Positions 1 to 10,270 of a stretch of 64,000 nt of DNA are shown one piece after another; positions within the stretch are counted from its first letter, which is position 1; each line of letters starts with the position of its first letter. Below the pieces are notes generated by a model, which was given only the letters and a program-made list of their open reading frames with translations, was not told where the DNA came from and did no database searches. The stretch is from positions 124,001 to 188,000 of the forward strand of contig JADNRV010000062.1 of the NCBI GenBank assembly GCA_015499995.1. The letters are read 5' to 3'. A program made the translations under genes and the position numbers. Origin of the DNA: Flammula alnicola. Lineage: Eukaryota > Basidiomycota > Agaricomycetes > Agaricales > Strophariaceae.

Positions 1-1101
1 AAAACTAGCAGCGATCTACCACCATCTGGGTCTGGTCTTGAGAAAGATGCGTTCGTTCTGATCATTCAGACGAAATATCAGCGCGAGTGTTGGCAGAAAC
101 ACGGTTCTCGTTTCGCTGGAATAGATGCCACACATAACACAACCCATTATCAGAACATGAGTCTGTTCACGCTGTTAGTCCGTGATCGGTGGGGTCATGG
201 TATGTCTCTTATGGTATTTTAATTGAATGTCAATTAATAATGCTTGCATTCATGCAGGAATGCCAGCGGCGTGGATGATTTCCTCGAATGGGACAGAAAA
301 CACGATTAACTATTACCTCAAGTGCATCCACACTCAGAATCCCGATATCAATCCTGAATACTTCATGACCGATAAAGACCATGGTCAAATCAATGCAATT
401 CGTCGCCAATATCCCAAATCAACAGTTTACCTTTGCTGGTGGCATGTCCTTCATGCTTGGCAGCAACATTTCGTAACATCAAGCTACCCTGCCCTGTGGG
501 AACTTCTCAAGAAATGGATTCGCGTTACCAATCTAGCAGATTTCTGGGAAGATTGGAATAAAATCAAGGAAATTGCGCCCCCAAGCGTAGTTACTTACTT
601 TGAGACTTACTGGCTTGGAGACAATATCAAGCTTTGGTCGGCAGTATTCCGGAAAGACAGAACCATCTTTCAGTTATGTGATACAAACATGCTTGTTGAG
701 GCATGGCATCACCTTCTCAAGGGGAATTTTATGCAGGGAAAGCGAAACCGTCGACTGGATCATCTGATTCACATCCTTGTTGACCATGCCATCCCTCATT
801 TTATTCATAGGCATCGTCGACAGGAATTTGGCTTTGAAGGTGGTGATTTAGAGGTCCAAGAACGGCTCGGAATTGAAGAACGCGCCAGTTCCATCAAGAT
901 TGAAGACATCACGGCTTGTCCGGATGAAGATAAAGTCTATTTTGTCAGGTCGCAATCAAAATCACAATCAGATCAAGATCTAAAGTACCGCGTCGACCTT
1001 GAAGCCTATGACTGCACCTGCCTCTCGTTTCCTGCGATCTGCTTCTGCAAGCATATCTGCGCGGTCCAACTGCATTTTCCAGAATGCTGCCCACTTGTTC
1101 C

Positions 1102-1513
1102 TGTTGGAGTTGCACATGCAAACCGTCACGAGATGGGCGCACGGCGAGCATTGCGTCGCCGTGCGTATGGACTATTCCTTTCTTTGCAAGTATTTTACTT
1201 CCGTCTTAACTACTCTACATCTCGTTGGCCTCTTGGCCAGTTACACATTACCTATGATTTCTTAACGTACTGCGTCGGGACTCCGTCGCCTATACCTTAG
1301 CCGTTTCCCGATGTTCGTAGCACACTTATACCGTAGTGTCTCGATTTCGCTCCCCTCAGTCTTTGCCCCCAACGACTGAGGTGAGAACTTATTTTACTTT
1401 ACTGTTTGTATACTTTTACTTACGATATCCTAGCATATTACTATCTAGGTATCTATGAATCTATTTAGTCTTTGCCCCCAACGACTGAGCATATTACTAT
1501 CTAGATTCCTACA
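1102..1513 (+). repeat. 5' LTR of copia element
   Basis: Starts TGTTGGAGTTGC and ends GATTCCTACA, matching 6158-6569 with an offset of 5056 bp. It contains two direct copies of a 23-bp motif (1358-1380 and 1467-1489, core CTTTGCCCCCAACGACTGAG) and two copies of GCATATTACTATCTAG (1433-1448, 1489-1504). As an LTR it should carry the element's promoter and polyadenylation signals. The duplicated motif is a candidate regulatory repeat, which is inference. Confidence 0.95.
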
Positions 1514-1530
1514 GGTTATGGGCCCCGCCC
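1514..1530 (+). other. Primer-binding site, tRNA-iMet anticodon-arm type
   Basis: The bases right after the 5' LTR read GGTTATGGGCCCC. This is not complementary to a tRNA 3' end. It is complementary to the anticodon arm of initiator methionine tRNA (GGGCCCATAACC type). Drosophila copia uses this kind of internally cleaved half-tRNA primer, so the same mechanism is inferred here. Confidence 0.75.
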
Positions 1531-1590
1531 CCTGCATCTAAACTCGTTATCAGCTCGTTGTTAAACCTCGAAATTTTATCTATCCTTACC

Positions 1591-4500
1591 ATGTCTCAGT
1601 CAACCACATCCCTCTCTGATACCCTTCCATCTACCGTCCCCAAGCTCGAGCTAAAGGGCTCAAACTGGGCCGTCTTCGCCGTCCGTTTCCAGGATGCGAT
1701 CGAGGCCAAGGGTTTCTGGAACCACTTCGATGGCACGTCGACCCGTCCAGTTCTTCGGACGCCGACACCCGAGATCACGACGACAGCGCCCGACGGCACT
1801 ACGACAACCATCCCAGCTGTCGCAGCCCCAACGGCCGACGAGACCACAGCCCAGAAGCAGTGGGACAAGGACGAGTTGTCCGCCAAGTCCCTGCTGACCC
1901 AGAAGATCCCTGATTCAACCTTGATGCAAGTGCACGCGAAGAGGACTGTTCGCGAGCGCTGGGAAGCCATCGTCGATGAGTACACCAAGAAGGGTGCCTA
2001 CGCACAGACAGATCTTCGCGCGCGTTTCCTCGAGTCCAAGTGTCCGGACAAGGGCAATGTTCGTGAGTTCCTCGAGTCCTTGCGCGTCAAGCGCGAGGAA
2101 CTGGCATCTGTCGGGGTTGCTATCAGCCAACAAGACTATATTTCGACTATTCTTCAGTCACTTCCCGCTGCACTATCCAACTTCGCTTCTTCGACGCTAG
2201 CCGCAGCGCGCATGTTTGCGCCAGCTGGCACCACCCCTACCGCGGACCCGAATGCCTTGATCATGATGATCTCGGAGGAGTATGAGCGCCAGAAGGCGCA
2301 GCACTCTCGTCGCGGTGGAAAGGCGAAGGCTGACGAAAAGGACGATGAAGCCATGGCTGTCACATCATCGTCGTCGTCGTCGTGGAAAGGGAAAGGTGGC
2401 CGTGGAAAGGGAAAAGTGAACGTCACTTGCTGGAACTGCGGCGAGAAGGGTCACTTCAAGAGTCAGTGCACGAAGCCGCCGAAGGCTGGCTCCAGCTCCA
2501 AGGACTCAAAGGACGACAAGAGGAAGGGGAAGGAGAAGGACTCGGAAAAGGCTAACGTCGTGCAGGAGGATTGTTCGGACAGCGACGGTGTGTTCGCCGT
2601 CAGCTGTGAGACCGAATCCGAGGCAGAGTCTGATGACTCGATGCCCGACGGGGGTGCCGACATGGACCCAACCTCCTGCGGAGTCTCTGTGGCCGATGTT
2701 AACTGGTTTTCGGAGGTGGGAAGTGATGCGGGCGAATTTGAAGACGCAGGATGGGAGTCGGATACTTCTCTGGAGATCGAGGATCAGCATTGGGATAGAA
2801 TCGACGTGGCGGCCGCTTACCTCCATGGTCAGGTTATCCCTGATAATGCCCCTCGTGTCGAGATCTACGACTCGGGCACCACTCGCCATATTTCACCGTA
2901 CCGAAATGACTTCGGTGACTTCACAGATACCCCCACTCGACGTCTTCGTGCTGCCAATCAGCAAGGTTTCAGCGCTACTGGGACCGGCGAGCTCAACATC
3001 AGCGTACCTAATGGTGCAAATGCCTCGAACCTCACGCTCAATGAGGTCCTCTACTCTCCTGAAGTCGGTTACACCCTCGTTTCCATTGGGAGACTCGACG
3101 ACCTTGGTTTTGATGTTAATTTCTCCCGTGGTTTCTGCACTATCAAGAATCCAGAGGGCGTCCAGGTCGGCAAGGTGCCGAAGAACGCGAAAGGCTTGTA
3201 TCGCGTTGAGCATGATGCTCCCGACATGGAGTACTCTGTGAATGCTGTCGAAACAATCTCATTAGACCAGCTACATCGGCGGATGGGTCATATCTCACCT
3301 GCAACTGCAAAGCGCTTGGTCGATAATGGCTTTGTAACTGGTATCCGCCTCGAAAAGTCTTCAGTTTCTCCAGACCATTTCTTCTGCGAGTCATGCGTGT
3401 ACGCGAAGGCAACGAGGAAGCCGGTGGCGAAGGAGAGAGGAGGCGAGAGGGCGAAGGATTTTGGTGATGAAATCCATTCCGACCTTTGGGGACCCGCGCC
3501 TGTCGAATCGAAAGGTGGTCGTCGTTATTATGTAACCTACGTGGACGATTGCACGCGACTCACCAACCTCTACTTCCTTCGCAAGAAGGATGAAACCCCC
3601 AACTCATACAAGGAGTACGAGGCGTGGGTTGAGACGCAGCTTGGAAAGCGTATCAAGGTCCTACATTCTGATCAGGGCGGCGAATACGACGGGAAGGAGT
3701 TTGTCCTTTACCTGAAGTCCAAGGGTACGCGCCAGAAACAAACCATCCACGACACATCTGCTGAGAATGGGATTGCCGAACGTCGAAACAGGACCATCGT
3801 CGAGCGGATTCGGGCATTATTACATGCCAGCGGTCTCCCTCGGTTTCTGTGGGCTGAGGCAGCCCGTCATGTCGTCTGGTTGCTTAACCGCACTTCGACG
3901 AAAGCATTGGACGGTAAAACCCCCTATGAGGCGGCTTTTGGGAAGAAGCCGGACCTGAGCCAGGTGCGAGAGTGGGGCGAAAAGGTGTGGGTGCGTTTGG
4001 AGAAGGGAAATAAGTTGGGAGGAAGAGTCGAGGAGGGGCGTTGGTTAGGGATAGACGAGAAGAGGAGGGGTGTAAGGGTGTACTGGTCATCAAGGAGGTC
4101 GATTACGGTGGAGCGCAATGTCTATTATGACAAGACGGGGATGTCAGCAGCTCGTTTCGAGGGGGAGGAATGGGAATTTATCGAAACGAAAGCCGACGAA
4201 CCTTTGAAAACTCCACCTAAAGCCGATTCTGGGCCTTCTGTATCCACTTCCACTTCCGCGACACCTGTCAGCAATATCCCAGCTGCTCCAACCCTTTCTG
4301 AAACGAACTCTGAGTCCCACGACTCTGCTTCTGAGACCGAATCGCGCCCGAAACGTAACAGAAAGCCCACTCGCAAGGTCCAAGACATCCTCACGGGTCG
4401 CGCAGTTGCATCGAATCTTCCTAGTGCACCTAGAGTTGCTCGCGGTGTGCAGCTACCGTCTCCAGAACCAGCGCGAGGAGCGGAGGATGCTGCGATTGAG

Positions 4501-6150
4501 GGGGAGGAGGTTAACGGATGGGAGTTTGCGGATGATTTTGAGGACGAGTGGGCGATGGTGGCGGAGATAAGCGAAGCCGAGGCATTGGAGCCTCGTACAC
4601 TTGCCGAGGCGAAGGTGCGGCCAGATTGGAAGCTGTGGGAGAAGGCGATAGAGGAGGAGTTAGGAGTTTTGAAGGCGGCTGGGACATGGAAACTCGTCGA
4701 CGCACCTCCAGGAGCCAATATCGTGGGCTCTAAATGGGTTTTTCGAGCCAAGAAGGACGCGCAGGGCAACGTCGTCCGCTACAAGGCTCGTTTGGTTGCG
4801 CAAGGTTTCTCGCAAGTCCCAGGAGTCGAGTATTTTGACACGTTCGCACCCGTGGCTCGTTTGGCATCCATTCGTGCCGTACTCGCGATGGCAGCTGTCA
4901 ACGATTGGGAAATTCATCAGATTGACGTCAAGGGTGCATACCTAAATGGTCAACTTACCTCCCAAGAAGTCATCTACATGCGGCAGCCGCCAGGCTACGC
5001 GGACCCCGAGCACGTCAAGAAGATCTGCCGTCTCATCAAAACTCTATACGGATTGAAGCAGTCGGGGCGAAGGTGGTATCAGCGGCTGGTGGAGATCATG
5101 AAGTTGCTGGGATTCACGGTGTGCGACGTCGACCAGGCGGTTTTCTTCAAGCGTCAAGGAAAGGACTTGGTCGTTGTCTTGGTTCATGTTGATGACTGCA
5201 CCATCGTGGCCACCGCACTGCCACTGATCGAGTCCCTAAAGGCCGAGATCGCCAAGCACGTTGACATCACCGATCTCGGAGAACTCCACTGGCTTCTCGG
5301 GATCGAAGTCCGACGAATCCGTGAAGAACGTCGTTTATTCCTTTCTCAACGTTCTTACCTCGAGTCGATTATCCGCCGCTATGGGTTCGAAGACCTCAAG
5401 CCCGTCTCTATTCCCATGGACCCCAACATACGCCTTACCTCCGACCAGTCGCCGTCAACGACGCAGGAATTCGCGAAGATGCGCGATATTCCCTATCACG
5501 AAGCCGTTGGTTCTCTGATGTACGCGTCTCTAGGTACTCGCCCCGACATCACCTACGCAGTTCAGGCTGTCTCTCGTTTTACCTCGAAGCCTGGTGTGGT
5601 GCATTGGGATGCCGTCAAGCGCATTTTCCGCTACCTGAGTGGAACGAAGGATCTGTGGCTGTCATATGGAGGACAGCAGAAGGAGTTGGTTGGATTTGCG
5701 GACGCGGATGGGAATATGGCAGAGGATCGTCATGCGATCTCAGGGTACGCTTTTATTCTTCACGGCGGCGCTGTTTCTTGGACCACGAAGCGCCAAGAAA
5801 TCATTTCCCTCTCCACCACGGAATCCGAGTACGTTGCCGCCACTCACGCCGCAAAGGAAGCTTTGTGGCTTCGTTCCCTTATCTCTCAACTCTTCGACAT
5901 GAAGATGGACCCCACCACGTTGTTCTCAGACAACCAGTCTGCCATCGCACTCACCAAGGACCACCAGTACCACGCTCGCACGAAGCACATCGATATACGC
6001 TTCCATTTTATCCGCTGGATCGTCGAAAACGGATCTATTCGCCTCGTTTATTGTCCCACCGACGATATGGTCGCCGACACCTTAACCAAGGCCCTCCCCT
6101 CGCCGAAGGTCAAGCATTTCGCAGCTGAACTAGGCCTCGTATCGGTTTGA
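1591..6150 (+). CDS. Copia gag-pol polyprotein (1519 aa)
   Basis: The start is taken at the first ATG of the frame (MSQSTTSLS); the frame is open a little further upstream but only from a TTG. Domains in order: a UBN2/copia gag region (residues about 15-240); a zinc knuckle CWNCGEKGHFKSQC near residue 280; an aspartic protease motif YDSGTTRHIS near 425; a GAG-pre-integrase HHCC (LHRRMGH then CESCVYAK). The integrase core shows D (DLWGP), D (LHSDQGGEYDG) and E (NGIAERRNRT). Reverse transcriptase begins near residue 1030 and carries KGAYLNGQL and the active site VHVDDCTI, where the usual Tyr of YVDD is His. RNase H has FADADG, STTESEYVA and SDNQSAIAL, ending with ARTKHIDIRFHFIR. Gag and pol are in one frame with no shift signal, as is common in copia elements. 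The stop overlaps the polypurine tract. Confidence 0.96.
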   Translation: MSQSTTSLSDTLPSTVPKLELKGSNWAVFAVRFQDAIEAKGFWNHFDGTSTRPVLRTPTPEITTTAPDGTTTTIPAVAAPTADETTAQKQWDKDELSAKSLLTQKIPDSTLMQVHAKRTVRERWEAIVDEYTKKGAYAQTDLRARFLESKCPDKGNVREFLESLRVKREELASVGVAISQQDYISTILQSLPAALSNFASSTLAAARMFAPAGTTPTADPNALIMMISEEYERQKAQHSRRGGKAKADEKDDEAMAVTSSSSSSWKGKGGRGKGKVNVTCWNCGEKGHFKSQCTKPPKAGSSSKDSKDDKRKGKEKDSEKANVVQEDCSDSDGVFAVSCETESEAESDDSMPDGGADMDPTSCGVSVADVNWFSEVGSDAGEFEDAGWESDTSLEIEDQHWDRIDVAAAYLHGQVIPDNAPRVEIYDSGTTRHISPYRNDFGDFTDTPTRRLRAANQQGFSATGTGELNISVPNGANASNLTLNEVLYSPEVGYTLVSIGRLDDLGFDVNFSRGFCTIKNPEGVQVGKVPKNAKGLYRVEHDAPDMEYSVNAVETISLDQLHRRMGHISPATAKRLVDNGFVTGIRLEKSSVSPDHFFCESCVYAKATRKPVAKERGGERAKDFGDEIHSDLWGPAPVESKGGRRYYVTYVDDCTRLTNLYFLRKKDETPNSYKEYEAWVETQLGKRIKVLHSDQGGEYDGKEFVLYLKSKGTRQKQTIHDTSAENGIAERRNRTIVERIRALLHASGLPRFLWAEAARHVVWLLNRTSTKALDGKTPYEAAFGKKPDLSQVREWGEKVWVRLEKGNKLGGRVEEGRWLGIDEKRRGVRVYWSSRRSITVERNVYYDKTGMSAARFEGEEWEFIETKADEPLKTPPKADSGPSVSTSTSATPVSNIPAAPTLSETNSESHDSASETESRPKRNRKPTRKVQDILTGRAVASNLPSAPRVARGVQLPSPEPARGAEDAAIEGEEVNGWEFADDFEDEWAMVAEISEAEALEPRTLAEAKVRPDWKLWEKAIEEELGVLKAAGTWKLVDAPPGANIVGSKWVFRAKKDAQGNVVRYKARLVAQGFSQVPGVEYFDTFAPVARLASIRAVLAMAAVNDWEIHQIDVKGAYLNGQLTSQEVIYMRQPPGYADPEHVKKICRLIKTLYGLKQSGRRWYQRLVEIMKLLGFTVCDVDQAVFFKRQGKDLVVVLVHVDDCTIVATALPLIESLKAEIAKHVDITDLGELHWLLGIEVRRIREERRLFLSQRSYLESIIRRYGFEDLKPVSIPMDPNIRLTSDQSPSTTQEFAKMRDIPYHEAVGSLMYASLGTRPDITYAVQAVSRFTSKPGVVHWDAVKRIFRYLSGTKDLWLSYGGQQKELVGFADADGNMAEDRHAISGYAFILHGGAVSWTTKRQEIISLSTTESEYVAATHAAKEALWLRSLISQLFDMKMDPTTLFSDNQSAIALTKDHQYHARTKHIDIRFHFIRWIVENGSIRLVYCPTDDMVADTLTKALPSPKVKHFAAELGLVSV

Positions 6151-6157
6151 GGGGGAG

Positions 6158-6569
6158 TGTTGGAGTTGCACATGCAAACCGTCACGAGATGGGCGCACGG
6201 CGAGCATTGCGTCGCCGTGCGTATGGACTATTCCTTTCTTTGCAAGTATTTTACTTCCGTCTTAACTACTCTACATCTCGTTGGCCTCTTGGCCAGTTAC
6301 ACATTACCTATGATTTCTTAACGTACTGCGTCGGGACTCCGTCGCCTATACCTTAGCCGTTTCCCGATGTTCGTAGCACACTTATACCGTAGTGTCTCGA
6401 TTTCGCTCCCCTCAGTCTTTGCCCCCAACGACTGAGGTGAGAACTTATTTTACTTTACTGTTTGTATACTTTTACTTACGATATCCTAGCATATTACTAT
6501 CTAGGTATCTATGAATCTATTTAGTCTTTGCCCCCAACGACTGAGCATATTACTATCTAGATTCCTACA
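6158..6569 (+). repeat. 3' LTR of copia element
   Basis: A 412-bp copy of the 5' LTR with no difference noticed on reading. It is preceded by the purine run GAGGGGGAG and followed by the target duplication GTTCC (6570-6574), after which the interrupted MULE gene resumes in frame. Confidence 0.95.
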
Positions 6570-7573
6570 GTTCCCACATCATCTCTCGCAGTAACTTGCT
6601 CGGATTCTTTCGACCCGGACCCTGAACCCAATTCGGCTGATATTCCTGAAACGGATAACCGCTCGGAACTGCTGGACGACATTAATTCTCTAATCAGCAA
6701 GCTCTCATCCCTGGCTATCCGCTTACAGAAACCTGATGCCCCTACCTCACGCTCCCTGAAATCCTCTCTTGAAGAACTTCATGAATACATCGACGACTTA
6801 AATCAAGAACTCGACAAACAAGACGTTGTGCTCCCCCGTGCCAAGAAGATAGCACCAAACCAGCATTCATGGACGGAAACAGCCGCAGTTATGAACGTCC
6901 CTGTCAAGAGCAAAAGAAAAACGCACACGGATCCCTATGCTGGTGGGGAAAAATCTGGAAAAAAGGCACGAACAGATGCACTGCATCCGTATGTGTAAGT
7001 TTTTCGTCTTATTCACGGTGTTCTGACATTATTGATCATCATTTCATCAGCGCACCTACTGTACAGTCTGTATTAGCACCTCCTGCCGTCCTACCAGCAC
7101 CTCTTCTTGTGGTATCAGCACCTCCTCCCCCTGTACCAACCCCTACCACCCTAATATCAACCCCTCCGGCACCAACTACATTTTTTTCAACTCAGATACC
7201 GCTGGCACTCATCCATCCCCTCCCAAATGTTTCAGTTCCCACGTCAAATTTACCATCAAATCTGAGCGCTTTCCCCGTTTCGGCATATCTCCCCAAGGAG
7301 AATGTGCCGCCAATCTCGTTTGTTCCTGTCCCTGCTCGCACAGGCACTGTCTCTGCCGCAAGTTCATCCTCAAAAAGAAAGCCTCAGACTATGCCAATGC
7401 AACCTGGCGACGATGGTTTCAATCCAGCCGCAATCGACATTAGGGACAAGTTGGTGCTTCAGCGCTTGAAGCGACAGCACCTTAACAAAGTCTGTAAGCT
7501 GTACAACGTACCTGCAAAGGGAACAAATGAAGATTTGATTGACCACTTACAAAAGCTAGCTGCGAAAACTTAG

Positions 7574-8016
7574 TGTACATTACTTGTGTAAATAAATCTA
7601 TGTATTCATTCATTACTTTTCTTTCAAACTCTATGTACCTTCACTTTGCGAGTGCCACACATCTTATCTAAACGCGACTTCAGCGCGTGGCACGAACACA
7701 GTCTCGGGGCCAACCCGCGAACTGGTTCATACGGTTGCACATTTATCATCGACGACTTAAAATTTTCACCGTCTTACATCAGCTCCTTCCCTTTATGGAA
7801 GTCATGTGATGGGGCGTAAAGTAGACAACTAAAAATGGGCATTGTGGCAGCCTGTACAGGCCACGACATTATACCGCTGTTTTGACAATTACATAACCAT
7901 CAAACGCACATCGCGTCTTAATGACACCCAGCATTTCGACGTGTTACCCATGTTTCCTTGCTGTGGGGGGCAATATCATGGAATGGAATGACAGAGGCAG
8001 TTCAGAATACATTTCT
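7574..8016. other. Intergenic, no gene seen
   Basis: AT-rich tail after the MULE gene stop. It probably contains that gene's 3' UTR and the end of the transposon, but I could not identify a terminal inverted repeat. Confidence 0.5.
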
Positions 8017-9032
8017 TTACACTTTTAGATGAGAATTACAAGACGATGCATTGAAGAGGAAAGGAAACAAGCTGTACCATAACGAGCGATTTGGCAGGGA
8101 TCCAAATAGAACCAAACAGCACAGCGATTGCGGATCCAACCCACCATCTTCCTCGATGTCGCTGCTCTCTTTGTCGTTTGACGACGGCAGATCGCCATTG
8201 CGTGCCCACTGCAAAAGCTTACGCCGTGAACTTGAAGTAGGCGACTCGGACATGTTCTTTTTAAGGTGCTCTGAATTGCTGGAGGCAGAGCCGCTCGTGC
8301 GCTCATCCGAGTCGCTGTCGCTATCTGGCATTTCTGGTACCGTGGGCGCGACGATACTGCTGTCGACATGGGTAAGCAATCTGAACATAGCGGCGTATTA
8401 AAACTTACACTGTACCTTCCAGGAATTTGAGCACGATGATCCTCTGATATAACCAAAGGTAAGGGCTTCTTGGTGCGCTTTACCGTTTTATGTCTTCGTT
8501 TAATCCAAATCTTTTGCATTTGGTCTAGCTCGAAGTTTGAGAGCGTCCAAAGATTCTTGGACGCCAGCTGCACACCGTGCTTGTCGCGGAAATGTGCCCT
8601 AAAAAAATATCACCATATCGCAGGCTCATCTTTGGGGCAGATAGGACACTGGATAGGGACATTGGAGCATGAGGAGGACGGCGAAGATTCAGCTGCAACA
8701 CGGTACGAATATTTCACCTTCATGAGACATCCCTTTGATAATCTGTTGTCGATCTTCACGCTCGCAAGTGCGCCCTTTCCTTTCTTCAAAAAGAATTGAC
8801 AAAGTGGCGATGGACGAAGACATAAACCGCAGACAGACCATGACTGGCTGACCATCGAATCGAAGAGAATATGAGCGTCAATGTGCTCGAGAACACGCTG
8901 GCCTTGCGAGAGGTCAAGGTCAATAGTCGGCGAACATTTCCGGCGGTGTGAAACACTGTCAGCGAGTTCTGCGCTGTCGTCGCACAGAAAACAGGCACCA
9001 CGACCTATGGTATGTGATGTGTCATTCAACAT
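8017..9032 (-). pseudogene. C2H2-like zinc-finger protein typical of agaricomycetes, broken by a stop codon
   Basis: Reads on the minus strand from about 9032. Visible motifs are CFLCDD, then a segment around LEHIDAHILFD, then CGLCLRPSPLC, then CPICPKDEPAIW followed after the stop by RAHFRDKHGV. This makes a C2H2-like finger with Cys in the first half and His in the second. A TGA (8610-8612) sits directly after AIW, where an Arg codon (CGA) would be the simplest ancestor; the frame continues cleanly through the finger and a Lys/Arg-rich helix. An intron of about 60 bp near 8360-8425 joins to an acidic Ser/Asp tail (PDSDSDSDERTSGS) ending at 8017. I recall such paired CGLC/CPLC proteins as frequent uncharacterised basidiomycete genes. 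A very short intron removing the stop is unlikely but cannot be excluded. The true 5' end is unknown. Confidence 0.5.
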
Positions 9033-10270
9033 TCATTTGTGGCGGAACTGCGACAACCTAAGAGTGATCGAGGTGCGAAATTACGCGCTTCACTCGCAAA
9101 GTGCCATCTAATCCCGCAAAAGATCGACAAACCTTCCAAGCAAACCTTGCATCCACTCTGACGAAAACTATCCACACTATAATCACGTATATGTCGTCTG
9201 AGCGCGGGCGTGCAGTGGTTCCCCTATCACCGATGCCACTACGATCTCGCCCTTCCCGTTCAAGGTGGGCGTTAAAGTCGGCAACTTAGAAGTAGGCTGA
9301 AGGGTCGCCTCGGGCATATCAATACCCGCAAGAAATCACAGGGCAACAGCGCCACCTCTCGCCACCTCTCGAGCGTATCTTAAGTTCCGCGAGAACGCCA
9401 GGCCACCGACGAGAGCCAGCAGGGAATCCTCGAGCAAGAGTCCTTTGTTGGCACGTCCGGCTTGCATGAACGTCCGTTGGGAGAAGAGCATTACATGTAT
9501 CGACTCGAGCTCGCAATTCACCGATTCGTCTACAACTTTGCACGCATGCCTTCCTATGAGTTAGGAAAAATGTTCAAAGCCGCGATAACACCTGTTGGTG
9601 CGAGATACCGCGATCATTCTTAATTGTGTTGCATGTATTGAGGACCAGCCTTCTCAGGCAAACTGTATTTCTGTCCGATGGAGCGCGAGCGGGATTCGGA
9701 AATTCTGCAGTGTTGCTGAAAGCTCTCCTTTTTTGAGCACCCTGTGAAACCGCAATCAACGAGGTGCGCGCTGTACGGCATTCAGAAGACAAGAATTCCG
9801 TTCCTTGTTGACCTAATTAATACTTAACATCCCGAAATAGCAATCCGACACAGCACTAAACCGTTGTCAACCACGTCAACGGTTTGTCAACTGACACATC
9901 CAGTGACTGGTTTACATCGCGTATGGCCAGACTCACAAATCCCGTCACATCGTCATCTTATTACAAGGCTTAAGACCGGCCGCCGTTTGGGTTTACATCG
10001 CGTATGGGCCATGGCAAGACTCATAAATCCCGTCACATCATCATCTTATTACAAGGCTTAAGACCGGCCGCCGTTTGGGTTTCCGTGTTAACATGAATGC
10101 ACCCAGGTGTCACTTTCGTCATGTTCCACTCTTGCCCAACACATGACCACAGTTCTCAACTTTTCATAGAGGTCAGGAAGGGCCATAAATATTGGGATGT
10201 CCTGGCGCCGCAAAACAGCGTTCGAATTGTTCCCTAGTTTCACCCCACCTTCGTCCTGTAGGTGAAAGAG
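9033..10270. other. Gene-poor stretch with a local tandem duplication
   Basis: No coding region supported by domains or splice sites. The only structure seen is the imperfect tandem repeat at 9910-10078, listed separately. Confidence 0.5.
9910..10078. repeat. Two-unit tandem repeat, about 81 and 88 bp
   Basis: Units 9910-9990 and 9991-10078 both begin GTTTACATCGCGTATGG and end CCGGCCGCCGTTTGG. The second carries a 7-base insertion (around GCCATGG) and a few substitutions. It lies about 190 bp upstream of the monooxygenase start, so it may fall in that gene's promoter. Confidence 0.85.

Larger units (their letters stand above)
1102..6569 (+). mobile_element. Complete Ty1/copia LTR retrotransposon
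   Basis: The element is 5468 bp, bounded by 412-bp LTRs that begin TGTTGG and end CTACA. It is flanked by a perfect 5-bp target duplication, GTTCC (1097-1101 and 6570-6574). Between the LTRs are a primer site starting at 1514, one uninterrupted gag-pol frame (1591-6150) and a polypurine tract (about 6149-6157) abutting the 3' LTR. The order inside pol is protease, integrase, reverse transcriptase, RNase H, which defines the copia superfamily. The two LTRs looked identical when read side by side, and no stop or frameshift interrupts the ORF, so the insertion is recent and possibly competent. It sits sense to the MULE gene it disrupts. Confidence 0.97.
1..7573 (+). pseudogene. MULE-type transposase gene (MULE + SWIM + SAP), 5' truncated by window edge and interrupted by a copia element
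   Basis: The frame is open from base 1. Exons are 1-199, 258-1101 continuing at 6575-6994, and 7051-7573, with introns 200-257 and 6995-7050. The first exon carries a transposase-like segment (GIDATHNTTHYQN); the second has FMTDKDHGQINAI followed by CWWHVLHAW, the Asp and Cys/His arrangement seen in MULE transposases. A SWIM zinc finger follows (CTC, eight residues, CKH; about bases 1014-1052). After the insertion the same frame continues into an acidic, coiled segment and a proline-rich linker. The gene ends with a SAP-like DNA-binding motif (LKRQHLNKVCKLYNVPAKG, about 7465-7521). Removing the insertion plus one GTTCC copy restores one frame, so the gene was intact until the retrotransposon landed. 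Family assignment is by motif recognition. It could be a domesticated gene rather than an active transposase, and terminal inverted repeats are not visible in this window. Confidence 0.72.

Noticed and set aside
9910..10078. CRISPR-like or satellite array
   Set aside because: Only two contiguous units without spacers; a simple local tandem duplication in a eukaryotic genome.
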